A DNA stretch of 7,850 nucleotides from Candidatus Eiseniibacteriota bacterium (GCA_013003415.1 JABDJR010000007.1:1-7850), one strand, 5' to 3'; shown: positions 1 to 6,482, counted from the first letter of the stretch. Notes: generated by a model not told the origin, from the sequence alone. Made by a program: numbers and translations.

Positions 1-344
1 AATTCAGCATTGAAGCTTTCCGGGTTGGCTTCGCTTGTAAACTCGGAGTCAGGGGGAATATGAAAACCTTGGTGGAGAAGCTCTCCCAGCTTTTCCCATT
101 GAGCAAGGGTCAGTGCCGTGGGCGTTCCTCCGCCTAAAAAAACGGTGTCGAGTTGGGGGCGCTCCGACCAAGTGTGCTGGGCTCGGTATTCAATCTCGCG
201 AGCGATCCCCAGAAGCCATGCGTCGGCGCGTGAACTCTCGTACTCTTCCTTAGCGAAGGCACAGTAGGTGCAAAGGAAACGGCAAAAAGGGACGTGAAGG
301 TAGAGTCCAACCGGCGGCTCAGGCGAAGACGGTGATGGGGTCAC
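1..344 (-). CDS. hemW: HemW-type radical SAM protein (coproporphyrinogen III oxidase-like), N-terminal part
   Basis: This is the first 114 codons of a gene that runs off the left edge, so the C-terminal two thirds are missing. The product belongs to the HemN/HemW radical S-adenosylmethionine family; HemW members bind haem and are thought to act in haem trafficking rather than as the oxidase itself. Seen directly: the 4Fe-4S motif CxxxCxxC at Cys21, Cys25 and Cys28 within 'LHVPFCRFLCTYCAF', the SAM-binding 'GGGTPT' at about 71-76, and the 'EANPES' motif at about 105-110, all in family order. The GTG start at 344-342 overlaps the upstream lepB stop (GTGA), has no strong ribosome-binding site and leaves a short proline-rich leader, so it is probably translated by coupling. 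No other in-frame start lies between the upstream gene and the conserved core. HemW versus HemN cannot be fully settled without the C-terminus, but the 'FCxxxCxYC' spacing and short leader favour HemW. Confidence 0.88.
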   Translation of the reverse strand, partial: MTPSPSSPEPPVGLYLHVPFCRFLCTYCAFAKEEYESSRADAWLLGIAREIEYRAQHTWSERPQLDTVFLGGGTPTALTLAQWEKLGELLHQGFHIPPDSEFTSEANPESFNAE

Positions 345-1018
345 CGAATGAGATCACCGATCCTCGAAAAGCGCGGCATCTTGGAATCACGGTTGATCGA
401 GAAGTAGATGAAACTCGCCTTCCCGCGAATCTCCTCGAAGGGGACTTGCCCGCGAACGCGGCTGTCCTGGGAGTTGTCTCGGTTATCGCCCATAAGAAAG
501 TAGTGACCCTCTTCAATGGTGACCGGGCCAAAGAAATGCATGTTGCCGCCGCCTCGCACGCGCGGGTCGCGATACTCCGGTTTAAAGGTCCGCCCAAGGT
601 GCTTCGTGAACGACTCTTCGGTGGCCTCGCCGTTGATGTAGACCACCTTGTCTTTGATCTCTACAGTGTCGCCGGGGGTACCAATGACGCGCTTAATGTA
701 GGTTGTGCGCCCGTCTTCGGGATAGGTAAACACCACAATGTCGCCCCGTTTGGGCTCGCGCAAGTCAGGAAGTCGGATGTCGGTGAAAGGCACTTGGGCA
801 CCGTAGATAAACTTGTTCACAAACAAGTAGTCGCCAACCAAGAGGGTGTCTTCCATGGATTCGGAAGGAATTTGAAAGGCCTGAAAAAAGAACGCGCGCA
901 GGAAAAGAAACAGGATAACTGCTCCCCCGATGACCTCGGTCCACTCGCGAATGAAACCCTTTTTCTTTTTCAGTTTTATGGTTTTGGCTGCCGGTTTCGA
1001 ACTGACGTTGATACCCAC
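341..1018 (-). CDS. lepB: Signal peptidase I, second copy
   Basis: A 225-residue type I signal peptidase (S26 family), the membrane-anchored serine protease that removes signal peptides from exported proteins on the outer face of the inner membrane. A Lys-rich cytoplasmic tail (about 8-20) precedes one hydrophobic anchor (about 29-46). The catalytic Ser54 is in 'PSESM', the general-base Lys109 is in 'YIKR' following 'RGDIVVFTYPEDG', and box E 'GDNRDNSQDSR' is at 177-187, so the Ser/Lys dyad is intact. The start is a GTG at 1018-1016 with an AGGGAG ribosome-binding site about five bases upstream, overlapping the stop codon of the preceding lepB copy; the gap between the two genes is nine bases. 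The 3' end overlaps the hemW start by four bases. Its PSESM box differs from the PTGSM of its neighbour, so substrate preference may have diverged, but that is inference. Confidence 0.95.
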   Translation of the reverse strand: MGINVSSKPAAKTIKLKKKKGFIREWTEVIGGAVILFLFLRAFFFQAFQIPSESMEDTLLVGDYLFVNKFIYGAQVPFTDIRLPDLREPKRGDIVVFTYPEDGRTTYIKRVIGTPGDTVEIKDKVVYINGEATEESFTKHLGRTFKPEYRDPRVRGGGNMHFFGPVTIEEGHYFLMGDNRDNSQDSRVRGQVPFEEIRGKASFIYFSINRDSKMPRFSRIGDLIR

Positions 1019-1027
1019 TCGTTCTCC

Positions 1028-1723
1028 CTACCGAATGATGTCGCCGATGCGAGCGAGTCTCGGTTTGCGTTTGTCTCCAAGAGACAAATAAATAATCATA
1101 GCTTTGCCAATAATAAGATCGTCCTCGAGGAAGCCCCAGAACCGCGAATCGTCGGATTGGTCTCGATTGTCCCCCATCACGAAGTACTGCCCTTCGGGAA
1201 TGGTGACCGGACCGTAGAAGTCCCGGTTGCCCTTGCCTTCGGGAAAGATTTGCGAGTTGTTGTAGTTCCGGGGCCTTCGCCGAGTGGCGGTGAACTTAGC
1301 ATAGGGCTCATCAATCAGCACATCGTTGATGTATAGAGCCGAATCCCGAATCTCAAGCACGTCACCCGGTTCTCCCACGACTCGCTTGATAAAATCGCGA
1401 GTTTCATCTTTGGGATACTTGAAGACCACCACATCTCCCCGCTTGGGAGATTGCAGCGCGGGGAGTCGAAGATCGGTGAAGGGAACGTGAGCGCCATAGA
1501 CAAATTTGTTCACGAAAAGGAAGTCTCCAACCAGCAGGGTGTTTTCCATGGAACCGGTTGGGATTTTGAAGGCCTGCATGCCGAAAACGCGAATGGTGAG
1601 TACCAAGAGGATGGCGAAGATGATCGCCTCGGCGTACTCGCGGGTTACCGATTTCTTTCGAACTTGAGGTGGATTTAGGGACTCTTCCTGAGGGGTTTCA
1701 AGATGAGTCGTATCCGCATCCAT
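1028..1723 (-). CDS. lepB: Signal peptidase I, first copy
   Basis: A 231-residue type I signal peptidase, paralogous to the gene just downstream. An acidic N-terminal tail (about 1-18) and a basic patch lead into one transmembrane anchor (about 32-48). Catalytic Ser58 lies in 'PTGSM', the general-base Lys113 in 'FIKR', the adjoining 'RGDVVVFKYPKD' strand is present, and box E 'GDNRDQSDDSR' is at 184-194. All S26 active-site elements are intact. The ATG at 1723-1721 directly follows the lepA TAA stop (TAAATG), with a GGTAGAGAG purine-rich stretch inside the end of lepA as ribosome-binding site, so the two are presumably co-translated. lepA followed by lepB is a widely conserved arrangement, also seen in E. 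coli. The two copies look about half identical by eye, with the strongest similarity from the anchor to box D and more divergence in the insert before box E. Confidence 0.95.
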   Translation of the reverse strand: MDADTTHLETPQEESLNPPQVRKKSVTREYAEAIIFAILLVLTIRVFGMQAFKIPTGSMENTLLVGDFLFVNKFVYGAHVPFTDLRLPALQSPKRGDVVVFKYPKDETRDFIKRVVGEPGDVLEIRDSALYINDVLIDEPYAKFTATRRRPRNYNNSQIFPEGKGNRDFYGPVTIPEGQYFVMGDNRDQSDDSRFWGFLEDDLIIGKAMIIYLSLGDKRKPRLARIGDIIR

Positions 1724-3526
1724 TTATCTCTCTACCTTCAATACAGCTAAGAACGCATCTTTGGGCACAGCCACGTCGCCGACCTGCTTCATGCGTTTCT
1801 TTCCTTCCTTCTGCTTCTCGAGAAGCTTGCGCTTCCGGGAGATATCTCCACCATAACACTTCGCGGTGACGTTCTTTCGCATGGCGCCAATGGTTTCCCG
1901 GGCGATGACCCGGCTTCCCACCGAGGCTTGAATCGCCACCTGGAACATCTGGCGAGGGATTAGCTCTTTGAGCTTTGCCGCCACACTCCGGCCCCACTCG
2001 TAGGCTTTGTCCGCGTGAACCAAGACCGACAGAGCATCGACGGGCGCCCCGTTCAGCATCATGTCCATCTTCACGATCTTGGAGGTGTTGTAGCCTTTGT
2101 GCTCGTAGTCCATGGTCGCGTACCCGCGAGAAATCGATTTCAGCTTGTCGTAAAAGTCGAGCACGATTTCGTTTAGGGGAAGATCGTAAACAAGCTTCAC
2201 CCGCTCGGTGTCGAGATAGACCATCTCCTTATAAATACCGCGTCGGTCGGTGGCAAGTTTCATTATGTTGCCCACGTACTCGGTGGGAACCAGAATGGTC
2301 ACCAAGACATAGGGCTCTTCCACCATTTCGAAGTTCCCGGGATCGGGCATCTTGGCCGGATTCTCAACAATCTCAACCTCACCGTCGGGCATGAGAACCT
2401 GGTACCGCACGTTGGGGACGGTGGCAATAAGCTGCAAGCCGTACTCGCGCTCAAGACGTTCTTGGACAATTTCCAAGTGAAGCGGGCCCAAGAATCCACA
2501 ACGGAAACCAAAACCGAGGGCTTCGGAGGTTTCTGGTTCGAAGGTGAGGGCGGCATCGTTTAAGGCCAGCTTTTCAAGCGCCGCTTTCAAGTCTTCGTAA
2601 TCATCGGTTTCGATGGGATAGAGCCCACTAAACACCATGGGCTTCATGGGCTGGTAACCGGGGAGGGCATCGCCGCCCTTGTTCCCCGCATCGAGCACCG
2701 TGTCCCCCACCGTGGCGTCGCCGATTTGCTTTACCCCGGCAATGATGTAGCCGACATCGCCGGCCACGATCTGGGGCTTCTTAATCATTTCTAGGCGGAA
2801 GATGCCGGTTTCAAGAACCTCATAGGACTCCTCCGGGTGAGCCCGAAACACAATCTGCTGACCGGTTTTGACCGTACCATCGACAACCCGCACGTAGGCA
2901 ACCACCCCACGAAACTGATTGAACACGGAGTCAAAAATCAGGGCTCGCGTTTCCGGATCACCAGGAGGAGGCGGCGGAATATCACGCACGACCCGCTCCA
3001 AAACCTCGTCGACTCCAATTCCGGTTTTGGCCGAAATACGAAGAATGTCTTCGGGTTCGACATCGAGTAGCATGGAAAGTTCGTCGGCAAACTTGTCGGG
3101 GGTGGCCACGGGCAGGTCGACCTTGTTCAACACCGGAATGATGGTTAACCCGGACTTTTGGGCCAACAACATGTTAGACAAGGTCTGGGCCTGAATACCT
3201 TGGGCCGCGTCGACTACCAGCAATGCGCCTTCGCAGGCGGCGAGGGATCGGGAAACCTCGTAAGAAAAGTCGACATGACCGGGGGTGTCGATCAAGTTGA
3301 AGATGTATTTGGTTCCGTCGGGAGAGTTGTAATCCATGGTGATGGGATGGGACTTGATCGTGATCCCCTTCTCCCGCTCGAGGTCCATGGAGTCGAGAAC
3401 CTGCTCCTTCATTTGGTATTTGGTGAGGGTGCCGGTTTGCTCAAGCATACGATCGGCCAGCGTCGACTTTCCGTGATCGACGTGAGCGATGATGCAAAAG
3501 TTGCGCACCTCGGTTCTCTGTTTCAT
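1724..3526 (-). CDS. lepA: Elongation factor 4 (LepA GTPase)
   Basis: A 600-residue translational GTPase of the LepA/EF4 family, the usual length. LepA binds the ribosome; reported roles include back-translocation of stalled ribosomes and assembly of the 30S subunit. G-domain motifs are complete: G1 'AHVDHGKS' 14-21, the switch I 'REKGITI' from 51, G3 'DTPGH' 80-84 with the catalytic-type His84, G4 'NKVD' 134-137 and G5 'SAKTG' 165-169. Domain II, the EF-G-like domains ('GFRCGFLGPLHLEIVQERL') and the LepA-specific C-terminal domain ('RKNVTAKCYGGDISRKRK', then a Lys-rich stretch) follow in order, which separates it from EF-G and TypA. The ATG at 3526-3524 overlaps the stop of the upstream gene (ATGA), with a GGAGGG ribosome-binding site three bases before it. 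The stop abuts lepB. Nothing is missing or broken. Confidence 0.98.
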   Translation of the reverse strand: MKQRTEVRNFCIIAHVDHGKSTLADRMLEQTGTLTKYQMKEQVLDSMDLEREKGITIKSHPITMDYNSPDGTKYIFNLIDTPGHVDFSYEVSRSLAACEGALLVVDAAQGIQAQTLSNMLLAQKSGLTIIPVLNKVDLPVATPDKFADELSMLLDVEPEDILRISAKTGIGVDEVLERVVRDIPPPPPGDPETRALIFDSVFNQFRGVVAYVRVVDGTVKTGQQIVFRAHPEESYEVLETGIFRLEMIKKPQIVAGDVGYIIAGVKQIGDATVGDTVLDAGNKGGDALPGYQPMKPMVFSGLYPIETDDYEDLKAALEKLALNDAALTFEPETSEALGFGFRCGFLGPLHLEIVQERLEREYGLQLIATVPNVRYQVLMPDGEVEIVENPAKMPDPGNFEMVEEPYVLVTILVPTEYVGNIMKLATDRRGIYKEMVYLDTERVKLVYDLPLNEIVLDFYDKLKSISRGYATMDYEHKGYNTSKIVKMDMMLNGAPVDALSVLVHADKAYEWGRSVAAKLKELIPRQMFQVAIQASVGSRVIARETIGAMRKNVTAKCYGGDISRKRKLLEKQKEGKKRMKQVGDVAVPKDAFLAVLKVER

Positions 3527-4017
3527 CGGCCCTCCAAGGCCACGGTTACCTTTGCCTGAAAACCCGTTCCGTCTTCGGAGAGAGCGACATCGGCATCGAT
3601 CCGTTCATCAAATTTATAAAGATTGGCGTCGACATAAGCGTCGACGGCAGAGAGCAGCATGACCAAGCCCATCTGCCAGTACTTTGCGTTCCGACTGTCT
3701 TCAAGCCTTGCCACTTCGGCAATCCAAAACGACTCATCCACCGTTCCGGCAGTCAGATTTCTTTGCCCTACCGCGTCTTGCTTGTCTTGGTTCAGGGCTA
3801 CCGCCCATCCCAAAATTCCGGCATAGGCCCCAAAACTCAAAACCGCCTTCAACCAGGCGCGGTTTGTTACCTGTCCCCATCCCGGAAGAATCAAGGATTG
3901 TACCCCGACCCGGAAAGGGTTTGGGCCAAGATCTGAACCCGAGGAAGAGGCCGGAACCGCTTCCTTGTCCGTCTGCCCCCAGCTGGGGCTTACCACCGTA
4001 AGCTGCAAGACACCCAT
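3523..4017 (-). CDS. Small membrane protein resembling the DUF5683 family
   Basis: A protein of 164 residues if started at the ATG at 4017-4015. I recognise the pattern of DUF5683-like proteins, common in Bacteroidota and related phyla and without a known function: 'SLILPGWGQVTNRAWLKA' at about 41-58, a hydrophobic segment at about 57-75, a second at about 114-130 containing 'SAVDAYVDANLYKFD', then a short polar tail. The N-terminus 'MGVLQLTVVSPSWGQ' resembles the end of a signal peptide with a cleavage site after Gly14, but is short. The frame is open further upstream, to a GTG at 4200 that overlaps the ridA stop; that longer form would translate the whole tRNA-Sec gene, so I reject it. No clear ribosome-binding site precedes the ATG, and the 33 bases after the tRNA hold no in-frame ATG, GTG or TTG, although they would add a longer hydrophobic stretch (KSVVHLLLL). 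The true start is therefore uncertain. The stop overlaps the lepA ATG by four bases. Confidence 0.75.
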   Translation of the reverse strand: MGVLQLTVVSPSWGQTDKEAVPASSSGSDLGPNPFRVGVQSLILPGWGQVTNRAWLKAVLSFGAYAGILGWAVALNQDKQDAVGQRNLTAGTVDESFWIAEVARLEDSRNAKYWQMGLVMLLSAVDAYVDANLYKFDERIDADVALSEDGTGFQAKVTVALEGR

Positions 4018-4050
4018 CAGTAGTAGTAAGTGTACAACGGATTTAAAAAA

Positions 4051-4148
4051 TGGCGGGAACGCGTGGGAATCGAACCCACCTCGGACGGTGTTAGCGCCCG
4101 ACGGAAGGATTTGAAGTCCTCGGGGCCCACCAGGACCCATTCGCCCCC
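4051..4148 (-). tRNA. selC: tRNA-Sec (UCA anticodon)
   Basis: A 98-nt selenocysteine tRNA that reads UGA codons as selenocysteine with SelB and a SECIS element, after charging with serine and conversion by SelA. The minus strand folds as: acceptor strand 4148-4141, two linker bases, a 6-bp D stem (GGGTCC/GGGCCC) with the 4-base loop TGGT, an anticodon stem of 5 bp with loop CTTCAAA giving anticodon TCA at 4114-4112, a long variable arm (7-bp stem TCGGGCG/CGTCCGA, 7-base loop), a 5-bp T stem GTGGG/CCCAC with loop TTCGATT, the acceptor 3' strand 4062-4055, discriminator G and an encoded CCA. The 6-bp D stem, 4-base D loop, long variable arm and 8+5 acceptor/T layout are diagnostic of bacterial tRNA-Sec. 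Oddities: two G-U pairs in the acceptor stem and an A-G opposition at its eighth position. A T6 run follows the CCA. No selA, selB or selD is in the window. Confidence 0.96.
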
Positions 4149-4163
4149 GCAAAAAAGAGGATG

Positions 4164-4193
4164 ATTCTAGGGGCGGGGGATCGCTGTTGTCTA
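4164..4193 (-). promoter_or_regulatory. Candidate sigma-70 promoter for selC
   Basis: On the minus strand, TAGACA (4193-4188, five of six matches to the -35 consensus) is followed after 18 bases by TAGAAT (4169-4164, five of six to the -10 consensus). Initiation about seven bases further on, near 4157, would leave a leader of roughly nine bases before the mature 5' end of the tRNA-Sec at 4148, which is typical for a tRNA gene. The spacer is very C-rich. It sits in the 48-base gap between ridA and the tRNA, where an independent promoter would be expected. Transcripts that pass the tRNA could also serve the downstream DUF5683-like/lepA/lepB/hemW genes. The call rests on sequence matching only. 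Confidence 0.5.
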
Positions 4194-4196
4194 CCG

Positions 4197-4577
4197 TCAC
4201 GAATCGACACGGCCAACCGCTTCGATTTCGACCGTTGCTCCTAGAGGGAGAGCCGCCGCCTGAACAAGCGACCGAGCCGGGCGGTGGTCTCCAAAAGCTT
4301 CTGCGTAAATGGCGTTCACGCGGGGAAAATCCGCAATGTCGGTGACAAAGACCGTGGTCTTCACCACACTAGACAATCCGGAACCGGAAGCATCGAGAAC
4401 CGCCTCCAAATTCTTGAGCGCCTGTCGCGCCTCTTCCTCGACCCCGCCGGAAACAAGGGTTCCTACCTCGGGATTGATGCCAACCTGACCCGCGGTGTAC
4501 ACGAAGCCGGCAACCCGCACCGCCTGACTGTAAGGGCCGACCGCCCCGGGTGCTTTATCGGTTTGGATAAAGTCCAT
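4197..4577 (-). CDS. ridA: RidA family reactive intermediate (enamine/imine) deaminase
   Basis: A 126-residue protein of the RidA (YjgF/YER057c/UK114) family, of normal length. RidA proteins are cytosolic homotrimers that hydrolyse reactive 2-aminoacrylate and related enamine/imine intermediates made by PLP enzymes, protecting other PLP enzymes from damage. Visible family features: 'APGAVGPYSQAV' near the start with Tyr16 and Ser17, 'YTAGQVGINPE' at about 27-37, Asn88 in 'VNAIYAEAF', 'RPARS' at 99-103 with Arg102 at the place of the carboxylate-binding Arg105 of E. coli RidA, and the closing 'VEIEAVG' with Glu119. These residues support an active RidA rather than a divergent subfamily. Leu104 replaces the Cys found in E. 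coli, which is not essential. The ATG at 4577 abuts the glmS TAG stop (TAGATG) and is preceded by GGTGGAG, so it is very likely co-translated with glmS. It is followed by selC. Confidence 0.96.
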   Translation of the reverse strand: MDFIQTDKAPGAVGPYSQAVRVAGFVYTAGQVGINPEVGTLVSGGVEEEARQALKNLEAVLDASGSGLSSVVKTTVFVTDIADFPRVNAIYAEAFGDHRPARSLVQAAALPLGATVEIEAVGRVDS

Positions 4578-6404
4578 CTACTCCACCGTTACGCTTTTAG
4601 CCAAGTTTCGAGGTTGGTCCACGTCGCATCCGCGCTCTACCGCAATATAGTACGCCAAGAGCTGGAGCGGAAGAACGGTAAGCAGTGGCGACAGCATTTT
4701 CTCGGTGGCCGGCACGTAAATAACGTGATCGGCTTTCTCTTTCACCTTGGTGTCGCCCTCGGTGGCAATGGCAATGATCTTGCCCTTCCGAGCGCGAACT
4801 TCTTCCATGTTGGAGAGAATCTTGTCGTAGGCGGAATCCTGAATGCAGATAAACACGACCGGCATGTTCTCGTCGATGAGAGCGATGGGCCCGTGCTTCA
4901 TTTCGGCCGCGGGATAACCCTCGGCGTGAATGTAAGAGATTTCTTTGAGCTTCAAAGCTCCCTCAAGAGCAGCCGGGAAGTTGTATCCGCGACCTAAGTA
5001 GAGGAAGTTATTGTGATGGGCGTAGGCCTTGGCAATTTCTTGAATCTGCTCGGTGTTCTTAAGAATCTGCCGCATTTGCTCGGGAATCTTCTCGAGCGCC
5101 TGCACCATGGTGCGACCCTGTTCCTGAGAAAGGTTCCGCAAACGACCTAAGGCCAGGGTCAAGACGGCAAGGGCGGCAACCTGACTGGTAAAGGCTTTGG
5201 TGGAAGCGACCCCAATCTCGGGTCCGGCGTGAATGTATACGCCTCCGTCGGATTCGCGAGCAATGGTACTTCCCACCACATTGACCAACCCCAGAGCTGG
5301 CGCCCCTTTAGCCTGCGCCTCACGCATCGCGGCCAGGGTGTCGATGGTCTCCCCCGACTGACTAATCACAAAACAAACCGTTCCCTGCTTCACAATGGGG
5401 TTTCGATAACGGAACTCGGAAGCGTACTCCACTTCCACCGGAATACCCGCGTACTCCTCAAGCATGTACTCGCCAATCATGGCCGAATGCCAGGAGGTGC
5501 CGCAGCCAATAATGATGATGCGATCGATCAGGCGAAGCGCATGCTGCTCCATATTCAGACCACCAAGATGGGCTATGCCATCTTCCAAGACCACACGGCC
5601 TCGGTAGGTGTTCTGAATGGAGTCCGGCTGTTCAAAGATCTCTTTGAGCATAAAGTGGTCGTAACCACCTTTTTCAATTTGCTCGAGTTCCCACTCCACC
5701 TCTTGCACTTCTTTATCGCGAAGGTGACCGTCGATGGTGGTGGTGCGGTATCCATCGGGAGTGATCACGACGAGCTCGCCGTCGTCGAGGTAAACCACTT
5801 GCTTGGTGTGGCGGAGGATCGCGCTGACATCGCTCGCGACCCAATGTTCCCCGTCACCGATACCAACCACGAGTGGACTACCATGACGGGCGCCCACAAT
5901 CTTGGTGGGTTCGTCTTCGTGGACAACCGCAATACCAAAAGTACCCTCAACGAGGTTCAGGGCCTTGCCAACCGCTTCCTCGAGGTTGCCCTCGTAGTAT
6001 TTTTCAATGAGGTGGGCTAAGACTTCGGTGTCGGTCTCGGTTTCGAACTTGTGACCTTCCGATTCCAGCTTGGCTTTTAGGGAACCGTAGTTCTCGATGA
6101 TGCCATTGTGAACCAAGGCAAGTTTGCCCGAGCCGTCGATGTGCGGATGGGCGTTTAAGGTGTTGGGTTCGCCGTGGGTGGCCCAACGTGTATGTCCGAT
6201 TCCGGTGACGCCTTTTGGTCCGTCGCCGTTAAGACTGCCTTCAAGCTGAGCGATCTTCCCTGCCATCTTCCGGATCTCGACGCCCTTACCATTTAAAATG
6301 GCAACTCCGGCCGAGTCATAGCCTCGATATTCCAGACGTTTTAAGCCGTCAACTAAGATATCAAGACAGTCTTGATGGCCGGCGTATCCCACAATGCCAC
6401 ACAT
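4578..6404 (-). CDS. glmS: Glutamine-fructose-6-phosphate aminotransferase (isomerizing)
   Basis: A 608-residue GlmS, almost exactly the length of the E. coli enzyme. It makes glucosamine-6-phosphate from fructose-6-phosphate and glutamine, the first step of the hexosamine branch leading to UDP-GlcNAc. The N-terminal glutaminase domain (about 2-230) has the nucleophile Cys2 exposed after removal of Met1, 'HTRWATHG' 71-78, the oxyanion-hole region 'HNGIIENY' 99-106 and 'TDTE' at 124-127. Two SIS sugar-isomerase domains follow, with 'CGTSWHSA' 301-308, 'SQSGETIDT' 348-356 and 'ASTKAF' 400-405; Lys485, Glu488 and His504 occupy the catalytic positions of the E. coli protein, and the tail 'PRNLAKSVTVE' carries the conserved Lys603. 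The ATG at 6404-6402 has a GGAG ribosome-binding site at 6415-6412 with a seven-base spacer. It lies 111 bases after glmM and abuts ridA. Confidence 0.98.
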   Translation of the reverse strand: MCGIVGYAGHQDCLDILVDGLKRLEYRGYDSAGVAILNGKGVEIRKMAGKIAQLEGSLNGDGPKGVTGIGHTRWATHGEPNTLNAHPHIDGSGKLALVHNGIIENYGSLKAKLESEGHKFETETDTEVLAHLIEKYYEGNLEEAVGKALNLVEGTFGIAVVHEDEPTKIVGARHGSPLVVGIGDGEHWVASDVSAILRHTKQVVYLDDGELVVITPDGYRTTTIDGHLRDKEVQEVEWELEQIEKGGYDHFMLKEIFEQPDSIQNTYRGRVVLEDGIAHLGGLNMEQHALRLIDRIIIIGCGTSWHSAMIGEYMLEEYAGIPVEVEYASEFRYRNPIVKQGTVCFVISQSGETIDTLAAMREAQAKGAPALGLVNVVGSTIARESDGGVYIHAGPEIGVASTKAFTSQVAALAVLTLALGRLRNLSQEQGRTMVQALEKIPEQMRQILKNTEQIQEIAKAYAHHNNFLYLGRGYNFPAALEGALKLKEISYIHAEGYPAAEMKHGPIALIDENMPVVFICIQDSAYDKILSNMEEVRARKGKIIAIATEGDTKVKEKADHVIYVPATEKMLSPLLTVLPLQLLAYYIAVERGCDVDQPRNLAKSVTVE

Positions 6405-6411
6405 GCTCTAA

Positions 6412-6415
6412 CTCC
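6412..6415 (-). promoter_or_regulatory. Ribosome-binding site of glmS
   Basis: GGAG on the minus strand, seven bases before the glmS ATG, inside AATAGGAGTTAGAGC. It fixes the start that exposes Cys2 as the N-terminal nucleophile, as the enzyme mechanism requires. Confidence 0.75.
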
Positions 6416-6436
6416 TATTCGCCACGCTTTCATCGG

Positions 6437-6479
6437 GATCCAGACGGAAAGAAAATGCCGTCAAAGAATTTGAAGGATC
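6437..6479 (-). other. Nested short inverted repeats in the glmS leader
   Basis: On the minus strand GATCC (6479-6475) pairs with GGATC (6441-6437), and inside it GACGG (6462-6458) pairs with CCGTC (6447-6443) around a 10-base pyrimidine-rich loop. The arms are only five base pairs and separated by 12 and 1 bases, so an RNA structure is possible but weak. A TTGACG at 6464-6459 overlaps the inner arm and could act as a -35 element, but no good -10 lies at the right distance (TGGATC at best). The region is too short and lacks the conserved core for a glmS ribozyme. The remainder of the 111-base intergenic stretch shows nothing else I can name apart from the tandem repeat next to glmM. Confidence 0.25.
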
Positions 6480-6482
6480 TAT

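Noticed and set aside
332..1336. A long open reading frame of 334 codons on the plus strand across both lepB genes
   Set aside because: It lies opposite two intact signal peptidases with all catalytic motifs; its protein shows no recognisable domain and it has no promoter or neighbours on that strand. It is a compositional shadow.
4040..4056. A terminator after selC based on the T6 run
   Set aside because: The T-run has no dedicated GC-rich hairpin before it other than the tRNA's own arms, so I do not call it as a terminator, though some termination there is possible.
4018..4200. N-terminal extension of the DUF5683-like protein from the GTG at 4200
   Set aside because: It would translate the complete tRNA-Sec gene; the extension is low-complexity Pro/Gly/Ser-rich sequence typical of reading a tRNA as protein.
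4284..4997. A 237-codon plus-strand open frame spanning the ridA-glmS junction
   Set aside because: It is antisense to two well-supported genes and crosses their boundary; no supporting motif is present.
5229..6020. A 263-codon plus-strand open frame opposite glmS
   Set aside because: It is entirely antisense to a full-length GlmS with complete active site; no family features are seen, so it is a shadow.
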